The notes under the pieces: model-generated
Databases searched by the model: none
Told to the model about the DNA's origin: nothing
Seen by the model: the letters and a program-made list of their open reading frames with translations, nothing else
Assembly (NCBI GenBank): GCA_035506135.1
Contig: DATJPY010000039.1
Span: 1 to 10,728 of the forward strand
Direction: 5' to 3'
Source: DATJPY01 sp035506135
Lineage (GTDB): Bacteria; Myxococcota_A; UBA9160; PR03
Length of the DNA: 10,728 nt
Shown: one piece after another, positions 5,980 to 10,728 of the stretch
How positions within the stretch are numbered: the stretch's first letter is position 1
How the letters are laid out: every line of letters starts with the position of its first letter
Position numbers and translations under genes: made by a program

Positions 5980-7356
5980 ATGGAAGACGCCATCGACTCC
6001 CCGCGGCCCGCTCGGCTGTCGACGGGCGCCATCCTGACCTACAGCGCGCCGGAGCTCGGGATGGGCTTCATGTTCATCCTGGTCAACATCTATCTGATCA
6101 AGTTCGCGACCGACGTGCTCTTGATCCCGCCCGCGACGATGGGCCTCCTCTTCGGGCTCTCGCGCCTGTGGGACGCCGGCTCCGACCCGGTGGTCGGGTT
6201 CCTCACCGACCGCACGCGCTCGCGCTTCGGGCGGCGGCGTCCCTGGATCCTGGCGAGCGCGCTGCCGCTCTCGGCGACCTTCCTGATGCTCTGGGCCCCG
6301 CCCGCCTCGCTCGCGGGCCGCTCGCTCGTGCTCTGGACGGGCGGGGCGCTCTTCGTCTTCTACACCGCGATCGCCATGCTCGAGACCGCGCACGCCGCGC
6401 TCGGCGCCGAGCTGACCGACGACTATCACGACCGCACCCGCGTGTTCGGCCTGCGCCGGGCCGTCTTCGGGTTCGGGACGCTCGCGGCCGTGGGCGCCCT
6501 GTGGGCCTTCGGCGCGCTTCCCGACCCGCGCCGCACCGGCCTCGTCGCGGGAATCGCCGGCAGCGTCGTGGTCGGCGCCTCGATCCTCTGGATGGTGACG
6601 CGCACGCGCGAGCGCACCGAGTTCCGCGATCGCGGCGCGGAGAACCCCGTGCACGCGTTCCGAGACGTCTGGCGCAATCCCCACGCGCGCATCCTGCTGC
6701 TCGTCTTCCTGATCCAGCAGCTCGGAGTGACGGCGCTGATGACGATCGTGCCGTTCCTCTCGGAGTACGTGCTGCTGACCCCGGAGTGGACCTCGTACTT
6801 CATCCTCGCGCTCTTCCTGTCGGCGCTCGCCGGCGTGCCGATGTGGATCCGCCTGGCGCCGCGCCGCGGAAAGAAGACGGGCATGATGTGGGCGATGGGC
6901 GTGGTCGGCTGCACGATCGCGATGCTGTGGTTCGTGCGGGAGGGCGCCGTCTGGCTGCTGCTCTCCGTGGCGGCCATCGGCGGCCTGGCGTCGGCCGGCG
7001 CCGACGTGCTGATCCCGTCGATCCAGGCCGACGTGATCGACTGGGACGAGCTGCGGACCGGTGAGCGGAAGGAGGGCGCGTACTTCGCCGCCTGGGCCTT
7101 CGCCGCCAAGGGCGCGGGGGCCTTCAGCTCGATGCTGGTCGGCTTCGCGCTCGCCGCGATCGGCTTCGTCCCGAACGCCGTGCAGACGCCGCAGGTGAAG
7201 GAGGGCCTGCGCCTTCTGGCCGCGCTCGGACCCGCGATCTGCTACGCGATCGGCATCGCGCTCTTCCTGCGCTTCTCGCTCGGCGAGCGCGAGCACGCCG
7301 ACATCCAGGCGGCGCTCCAGCAGCGCCGCAAGGCCGAGCTCGCCAGGCAGGCCTAG
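5980..7356 (+). CDS. GPH-family (MelB-type) cation symporter, MFS superfamily
   Basis: This 458-residue protein has about 12 membrane segments. The N-terminal half contains SRLWDAGSDPVVGFLTDRTR (61-80), matching the MelB segment whose two Asp residues bind the coupling cation; here these are Asp65 and Asp69. It is followed by SRFGRRRPWIL (81-91), the conserved cytoplasmic loop. The C-terminal half has DVIDWDELRTGERKEGAYF (351-369), a typical GPH signature. Members bring in glycosides, pentosides, hexuronides or related solutes with Na+ or H+. The substrate cannot be told from sequence. The gene is transcribed away from two alpha/beta hydrolases across 79 bases, so uptake and hydrolysis of a conjugated substrate is a reasonable inference. 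The start ATG is 9 residues before the conserved N-terminus; the only purine-rich GGAG is 19 bases upstream, so the ribosome site is poor. It ends 13 bases from the convergent phosphatase gene. Confidence 0.92.
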   Translation: MEDAIDSPRPARLSTGAILTYSAPELGMGFMFILVNIYLIKFATDVLLIPPATMGLLFGLSRLWDAGSDPVVGFLTDRTRSRFGRRRPWILASALPLSATFLMLWAPPASLAGRSLVLWTGGALFVFYTAIAMLETAHAALGAELTDDYHDRTRVFGLRRAVFGFGTLAAVGALWAFGALPDPRRTGLVAGIAGSVVVGASILWMVTRTRERTEFRDRGAENPVHAFRDVWRNPHARILLLVFLIQQLGVTALMTIVPFLSEYVLLTPEWTSYFILALFLSALAGVPMWIRLAPRRGKKTGMMWAMGVVGCTIAMLWFVREGAVWLLLSVAAIGGLASAGADVLIPSIQADVIDWDELRTGERKEGAYFAAWAFAAKGAGAFSSMLVGFALAAIGFVPNAVQTPQVKEGLRLLAALGPAICYAIGIALFLRFSLGEREHADIQAALQQRRKAELARQA

Positions 7357-7369
7357 GGCGGACGGCGAC

Positions 7370-8968
7370 TCAGGCGGGGCGGATGCCGGGCCGGCCGTCC
7401 TCCACCTCGAACGCCGCCGCGGTCTCGATGCCGGTGTCGCGCGCGTGGACGTCGTGGACGACGCGCAGGGCCACGCGGCACCGCTTCGCGTCGAGCCGCA
7501 GCGTCGCGTAGCCGCGGCGGTCGCCGTCGGCGAAGAGGACGTGCGGATTGTCCGCGCGCAGCGGACCCCAGAAGCTCGCCGTCGGGCGCCCCTCGGAGGT
7601 GATCGACGTGCCGCAGACCTCCGCCGCCACCACGGGCGAGGCGGGATCGCGCGCGTCGAGGTGCACGTTGGCCACGACGTTGGCGTGGATGTCGCCCCCG
7701 ATCACGACGGGGTTGCGCGTGCCCGCGCGCTGCAGCGCGTCGAGGAGCCGCCGTCGGGCGGCGGGATAGCCGGACCACGCGTCGGTCCACACCGTCTCGC
7801 CCGGACCCTGCTGGTTGTCGAAGAAGCTGAAGAGCGACTGCTGGGCGATCACGTTCCAGCGCGCGCGCGATTCGGCGAAGCGGGCCGCGAGCCAGGCCTC
7901 CTGGTCCGCACCGAGGAGCGTGCGGGCGGGATCCTCGAGCTCCTTGCAGTCGAGGCCCACGACGCTCGAGCCTCCGCGCCCTGGCCGCTGGCAGGCCTGA
8001 TGGCTCCGGTACTGGCGATCGTCGAGCAGGTAGAAGCGAGCGAGGGTGCCGAAGTCGACCGTCGTGTAGATGCGAGCGCTCGGGCCGACCGGCGCCATGC
8101 GCACCGGAAGCGGCATGTGCTCGAAGTAGGCCTGATAGGCAGCAGCTCGCCGCGCGAGGAAGGCGGGCTCGAGCCGCTCCGACTGGTCGTCGGCGTAGTC
8201 GTTGCTCACCTCGTGGTCGTCCCAGGTGCAGATCCACGGCGTCGCGGCATGGATGGCCTGGAGGTCGGGGTCGGTCTTGTACTGCGCGTGGCGGACCCTG
8301 TACTCGGCGAGCGACCGGGACTCACCCGCGGGCGCGTGGCGGCGCACCAGCGTCGAGCCCCAGGTCGACTCGTAGATGTAGTCGCCGAGGAAGGCGACCA
8401 GGTCGAGGTCCTCGTCCCGCATGTGCCGGTACGCGGCGTAGTAGCCGTGCTCGTAGTCCTGGCAGGATGCGAAGGCGAGCGCCAGCGAGCGCGGCGTCGA
8501 GTCGGGCGCGGGAGCCGTCCGCGTCCGGCCGACGGGGCTGATCTCGTCGCCGGCCATGAATCGGTACCAGTACCAGCGAGCCGGGCGCAGGCCCGACACG
8601 TCGACGTGAAGGCTGTGCGAGAGCCCCGCGTGCGTCACCTCGGTTCCCTCGGCGACGACGCGGCCGAACCGCTCGTCCTCCGACACCTGCCAGCGCACCG
8701 GCACGGCCGCCGCGTCCATGCCCCCGTCCTCCTCGAACGGCGCCGGTGCGAGCCGCGTCCAGAGCGTGAAGCCATCGGGCGTCGGATATCCCGACGCGAC
8801 GCCGAGCGCGAAGGGCGGCGCGATGAAGCGCACGCGCCCTGTCGCGCTCGCGACCGCCGCCCGCGCGGCCGACGGCACGAGCCACGAGGCTCCGAGCACG
8901 GCCGCCGCGCGCAGCAGCTCGCGGCGCGTCGCGGAGAGCGGCGCGTACGACGCAGGGCCGCGAGGCAT
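7370..8968 (-). CDS. phoD: PhoD-type alkaline phosphatase/phosphodiesterase, Tat-exported
   Basis: This 532-residue protein begins with a Tat signal: twin Arg at 15-16 in SATRRELLRAAAVLG, a hydrophobic run and AARA near 35-38. An N-terminal beta domain (about 50-155, FALGVASGYPTPDGFTLWTRL) precedes the metallophosphatase domain. Metal ligands known from Bacillus PhoD can be matched: Cys169 in FASCQ, Asp196 and Tyr199 in GDYIYE, Asn256 in DDHEVSND, and Asp426/His428 in GGDIHAN. The domain layout and length fit complete PhoD proteins, which release phosphate from phosphomono- and diesters outside the cytoplasm, using Fe and Ca. ATG at 8968 follows GGAGGA at a 5-base spacing and places the Tat motif correctly. 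No Pho box was recognised. The frame stays open upstream to 10579, but that stretch is antisense to the EamA gene and is not coding. Confidence 0.95.
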   Translation of the reverse strand: MPRGPASYAPLSATRRELLRAAAVLGASWLVPSAARAAVASATGRVRFIAPPFALGVASGYPTPDGFTLWTRLAPAPFEEDGGMDAAAVPVRWQVSEDERFGRVVAEGTEVTHAGLSHSLHVDVSGLRPARWYWYRFMAGDEISPVGRTRTAPAPDSTPRSLALAFASCQDYEHGYYAAYRHMRDEDLDLVAFLGDYIYESTWGSTLVRRHAPAGESRSLAEYRVRHAQYKTDPDLQAIHAATPWICTWDDHEVSNDYADDQSERLEPAFLARRAAAYQAYFEHMPLPVRMAPVGPSARIYTTVDFGTLARFYLLDDRQYRSHQACQRPGRGGSSVVGLDCKELEDPARTLLGADQEAWLAARFAESRARWNVIAQQSLFSFFDNQQGPGETVWTDAWSGYPAARRRLLDALQRAGTRNPVVIGGDIHANVVANVHLDARDPASPVVAAEVCGTSITSEGRPTASFWGPLRADNPHVLFADGDRRGYATLRLDAKRCRVALRVVHDVHARDTGIETAAAFEVEDGRPGIRPA

Positions 8969-8973
8969 GCGAG

Positions 8974-8984
8974 TCCTCCGGAGG
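8974..8984 (-). promoter_or_regulatory. phoD: Ribosome binding site of phoD inside a perfect palindrome
   Basis: GGAGGA (complement of 8974-8979) lies 5 bases before the ATG at 8968 and fixes the start. It lies within the perfect 10-bp palindrome CCTCCGGAGG (8975-8984), so the mRNA could pair on itself or the DNA could bind a dimeric protein. The pairing has no loop and is short, so a control role is only a possibility. Confidence 0.55.
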
Positions 8985-9091
8985 TGACCCGGCGCGCGCG
9001 AGGATGGCGTAGCGCCGCGCTCGGGTCGAGCCGGCGCCGCACGGCGCGACGCCACCACTCGCGCTAGCTTCCGCTCGCCCGGGAGCGAGGG
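8985..9091. promoter_or_regulatory. Divergent intergenic region between phoD and the EamA unit
   Basis: This GC-rich stretch must contain the promoters for phoD (minus) and the EamA unit (plus). No canonical boxes are recognisable. Short inverted repeats include GCTCG/CGAGC near 9020-9032 and CGCTC/GAGCG near 9072-9087; these are short enough to be chance. Confidence 0.3.
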
Positions 9092-9184
9092 ATGACGCCG
9101 GACCACCAGCTCTGCCTGATCGCGCGGCGCGGCGCTCCCGACGCTCGCCTCCGCCAGCGCCTCGAGCTGAAGCGCGCGGCGTGA
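9092..9184 (+). CDS. Possible 30-residue leader ORF before the EamA gene
   Basis: ATG at 9092 is preceded by GGGAGCGAGGG, in which GGAG (9082-9085) sits 6 bases upstream, a better ribosome site than anything before the EamA gene. The frame encodes 30 residues (starting MTPDHQLCLIARR, rich in Arg and Leu) and ends with TGA at 9182-9184. The EamA frame opens with TTG at 9188 in the same reading frame, two codons after that stop. It may be a leader peptide that delivers ribosomes to the weak TTG start. It may also be a chance frame, or an N-terminal extension split by a stop. No homology is recognised. Confidence 0.3.
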   Translation: MTPDHQLCLIARRGAPDARLRQRLELKRAA

Positions 9185-9187
9185 CCG

Positions 9188-10120
9188 TTGCCGGAGCTCC
9201 ACCGGCCGTCCGGCCGACGCGCGCTCGGCCTCGCGCTGGCCCTGCTCACGATGGGGCTCTGGGGCGTCCTTCCCTTCGCGCTCAAGCTCGCGCTCACCTG
9301 GCTCGATCCCGCGACGCTCACCTGGTTCCGCTTCCTCGTCTCGGCGCTCGTGCTCGGCGCCGTGCTCGCGTCGCGCGGGGGCCTGCCGGCGGTCGGCCGA
9401 CTTCCGCGCTCCGGCTGGGCGCTGCTCGCGGTGGCGACGCTCGGGCTCGCGGGGAACTACATCGCGTTCCTGCTCGGGCTCGATCGCACCACGCCTGCGA
9501 ACGCGCAGGTGCTGATCCAGCTGGCGCCGCTGCTCTTCGGGCTCGGTGCGATCGCCGTGTTCGGCGAGCGCTTCGGCGCGCTGCAGTGGCTCGGCTTCGC
9601 GGTGCTCGTCGCAGGGCTCGCGCTCTTCTTCCGCAGCCAGCTCGCGGCGCTCGCGCGCGACCTCGATCGCTACCTCTCCGGCGCCGCGCTCCTGGCGGTC
9701 GCCGCGGCGACTTGGGCCGCCTACGGCCTCGCGCAGAAGCAGCTCCTGCGCGCGCTCTCGTCGCAGGGGGTCATGCTCTGCATCTTCGCGGGCTGCACGC
9801 TCTGCTTCTGGCCGTGGGCGCACCCCGCGGCGCTCGTCGGGCTCTCGGCGGGCGCGCTCGCCGTCCTTCTCTTCTGCGCCGCCAACACGCTCGTCGCCTA
9901 CGGCGCCTTCGCCGCCGCGCTGGCGCACTGGGAGGCCTCGCGCGTCTCGGCGGTGCTCGCGCTCACGCCGCTGGCGACGCTCGCGTTCTCGGCGCTGGTG
10001 GTGCGCGTCGCGCCCGAGCGCTTCGCCGCGGAGCCGCTCTCGACGCCGAGCCTCGGCGGCGCGGCGATGGTGGTGGTCGGCTCGCTGCTCACCTCGCTCG
10101 GGGGTGGGCGCGAGGGCTAG
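9188..10120 (+). CDS. EamA-domain (DMT superfamily) transporter
   Basis: This 310-residue protein has about ten hydrophobic segments arranged as two EamA repeats, roughly residues 12-147 and 162-303. Typical features are LTMGLWGVLPFALKLAL (20-36), FRFLVSALVLGAVL (47-60), the TPANAQVLIQLAPLLFGLGAI segment and its counterpart ALAHWEASRVSAVLALTPLATL in the second half. Family members export amino acids, purines or other small metabolites, or import sugars such as rhamnose; this sequence does not reveal the substrate. The listed start is TTG at 9188, because a TGA precedes it in frame; the next ATG (9251) would cut into the first membrane segment. There is no ribosome site before TTG, so translation may depend on the small upstream ORF. 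It converges with the secreted-protein gene at the right edge. Confidence 0.87.
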   Translation: MPELHRPSGRRALGLALALLTMGLWGVLPFALKLALTWLDPATLTWFRFLVSALVLGAVLASRGGLPAVGRLPRSGWALLAVATLGLAGNYIAFLLGLDRTTPANAQVLIQLAPLLFGLGAIAVFGERFGALQWLGFAVLVAGLALFFRSQLAALARDLDRYLSGAALLAVAAATWAAYGLAQKQLLRALSSQGVMLCIFAGCTLCFWPWAHPAALVGLSAGALAVLLFCAANTLVAYGAFAAALAHWEASRVSAVLALTPLATLAFSALVVRVAPERFAAEPLSTPSLGGAAMVVVGSLLTSLGGGREG

Positions 10121-10124
10121 GACG

Positions 10125-10143
10125 CGTGCTGAGCTGCAGCACG
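10125..10143 (+). terminator. Hairpin after the EamA gene
   Basis: CGTGCTG (10125-10131) and CAGCACG (10137-10143) form a perfect 7-bp stem with a 5-base loop, beginning 4 bases after the EamA stop. There is no T-run, so termination is unproven, but the position is right. Confidence 0.4.
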
Positions 10144-10148
10144 TCCGT

Positions 10149-10239
10149 TGACTTCGCGCGGCTTCGCCTCGCTGCGCGCGCCCTCCGGGCTTTCTGCTGA
10201 CTTCGCTCGCCTGCGGCTCGCTGCGCGCGCCCTCCGGGC
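10149..10239. repeat. Two tandem copies of a 42-bp GC-rich repeat
   Basis: The copies at 10149-10190 and 10198-10239 start with TGACTTCGC and end with GCGCCCTCCGGGC. They differ at 4 of 42 positions, with a period of 49 bases. All differences lie in the first half; the last 23 bases are identical. The repeat lies wholly between two convergent genes. It resembles intergenic mini-repeats of high-GC genomes, and whether more copies exist in this genome cannot be judged here. Confidence 0.7.
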
Positions 10240-10241
10240 GC
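10227..10241 (-). terminator. Hairpin after the right-edge gene
   Basis: GCGCCC (10227-10232) and GGGCGC (10236-10241) make a 6-bp stem with a 3-base loop, 13 bases past the stop of the minus-strand gene (10255-10257). It overlaps the second direct-repeat copy. There is no T-run. A transcription end for the minus-strand gene, or for both convergent genes, is plausible. Confidence 0.35.
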
Positions 10242-10254
10242 TTGCGGGGATGCT

Positions 10255-10728
10255 TCAGACGCGCGCGTTGCCTCGGAGGCGACGAGAGCGCCGCAGCCGC
10301 TGGAGCAGCGGGAGGACTGCGGCGAGCTCGGCGCCGAGGCCGCATGCGCTCGGGGTCTCGCTGTTCCGGTAGGGCACGTCGCACTGCGGGTCGGGCGGCC
10401 CGAGCGGGACGCCGTGGTTCGCGGAGGCGCCGCCGTCGTAGTCGATCCCGCCGTCGCCGTCGTTGTCGATGCCGTCCTGGCAGGCGGGGCTCTCGGTGCC
10501 GCTGGTCGCGGTGTAGCAGCCGGGATCGGCCGGGAAGTCGATGAAGCCGTCGCCGTCGTCGTCGATCCCATCGCTGCACGCGGGCTTGCTGGCGAACCCG
10601 AGGATCGCGGTGCGATAGAAGGCGAGGTCGACGGCGTAGGTCTTGTTTCCGTAGAGCGCCGTGCCCGCCGGCTGGTTCACGAAGCTATCGATGCCGAACA
10701 GGATGCCCGCCAGCTCCCAGGAGCTCCC
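10255..10728 (-). CDS. C-terminal part of a secreted protein with Asp-rich repeats and a sorting tail; probably trypsin-like (partial)
   Basis: 157 residues are visible, open to the right edge, so the true start is outside; the in-frame GTG at 10680 is internal. The first part, SSWELAGILFGIDSFVN and on to about YRTAIL, resembles the end of bacterial trypsin-like serine proteases (W-x-L-A-G-I after the active-site Ser loop); this match is tentative and no catalytic residue is in view. Two repeats follow, ACSDGIDDDGDGFIDF...DPGC and ACQDGIDNDGDGGIDY...DPQC. These are the Cys-flanked, Asp-rich repeats, calcium-binding in related proteins, common on secreted proteins of Myxococcota and relatives. 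The C-terminus has Cys-Gly (ACGLGAEL), a hydrophobic stretch AAVLPLLQ and Arg-rich RLRRSRRLR, a layout like MYXO-CTERM or PEP-CTERM sorting signals. It is therefore likely exported and processed at the envelope. Confidence 0.75.
   Translation of the reverse strand, partial: GSSWELAGILFGIDSFVNQPAGTALYGNKTYAVDLAFYRTAILGFASKPACSDGIDDDGDGFIDFPADPGCYTATSGTESPACQDGIDNDGDGGIDYDGGASANHGVPLGPPDPQCDVPYRNSETPSACGLGAELAAVLPLLQRLRRSRRLRGNARV

Noticed and set aside
5052..7064. 670-residue plus-strand frame
   Set aside because: It is antisense to the first hydrolase and out of frame with the symporter; composition is Arg/Ala/Pro-rich with no motif.
5002..7296. Upstream extension of the second hydrolase frame (976-residue frame 4366-7296)
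   Set aside because: It lies antisense to the symporter and in another frame of the first hydrolase, has low-complexity Arg/Glu/Ala composition, and the GTGA start at 5001 explains the real gene.
9182..9184. TGA before the EamA gene read as selenocysteine
   Set aside because: EamA transporters have no selenocysteine, the codon lies before the conserved part, and no selenocysteine insertion hairpin was evident.
10149..10239. CRISPR-like repeat
   Set aside because: There are only two copies, separated by 7 bases, too short for a spacer, and no cas gene is nearby.
8969..10579. Upstream extension of the phoD frame to 10579
   Set aside because: It is antisense to the EamA gene with Arg/Glu-rich filler sequence. 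The Tat signal and ribosome site fix the start at 8968.

Overview
The window is very GC-rich, so long open frames occur by chance on both strands. I kept only frames with recognisable protein families. Several traits suggest a high-GC proteobacterium of the former Deltaproteobacteria, such as Myxococcota or a related uncultured lineage: a two-half MFS/spermidine-synthase-like fusion, a Tat-exported PhoD phosphatase, and a secreted protein with Cys-Asp-Gly Asp-rich repeats and a Cys-Gly / hydrophobic / Arg-rich C-terminal tail. This placement is inferred from protein style only. No rRNA, tRNA, CRISPR array, transposase or phage gene was seen.

Layout. (1) Positions 1-4073, minus strand, read right to left: a large membrane protein (MFS-like half plus spermidine-synthase-like half, 1611-4073), then 34 bases later a cyclic-nucleotide-domain / AAA+ / Fis-type regulator (110-1576), then the first 16 codons of a secreted or membrane protein running off the left edge (1-48). 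These may be co-transcribed. (2) 4074-4365: a non-coding control region with several inverted repeats and a strong hairpin after the next gene. (3) 4366-5900, minus strand: two overlapping alpha/beta-hydrolase genes. The first has an intact Ser-Asp-His set. The second lacks the nucleophile serine and the C-terminal histidine. (4) 5901-5979: a short divergent promoter region. (5) 5980-7356, plus strand: a MelB-type (GPH family) cation symporter. (6) 7370-8968, minus strand: a Tat-exported PhoD-type alkaline phosphatase/phosphodiesterase, convergent with the symporter. (7) 9092-10120, plus strand: a possible 30-residue leader ORF, then an EamA-type (DMT) transporter starting at TTG. (8) 10121-10254: a convergent intergenic region with hairpins and a near-perfect 42-bp direct repeat. 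(9) 10255-10728, minus strand: the C-terminal part of a secreted protein, probably trypsin-like, with two Asp-rich repeats and a sorting tail.

Working together. The symporter and hydrolase pair face away from a shared control region, which fits uptake plus hydrolysis of a sugar conjugate or similar ester, but the substrate is unknown. The regulator probably serves its own operon. Its AAA+ module has lost the Walker B acidic residues and the sigma-54 contact loop, so it probably acts by DNA binding and cyclic-nucleotide or nucleotide sensing rather than as a classical sigma-54 activator. PhoD, the EamA exporter and the secreted protein look like independent housekeeping or accessory units. I found no convincing defence or mobile system. 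The most unusual items are the degenerate regulator, the nucleophile-less hydrolase coupled to an intact one, and the C-terminal sorting signal.
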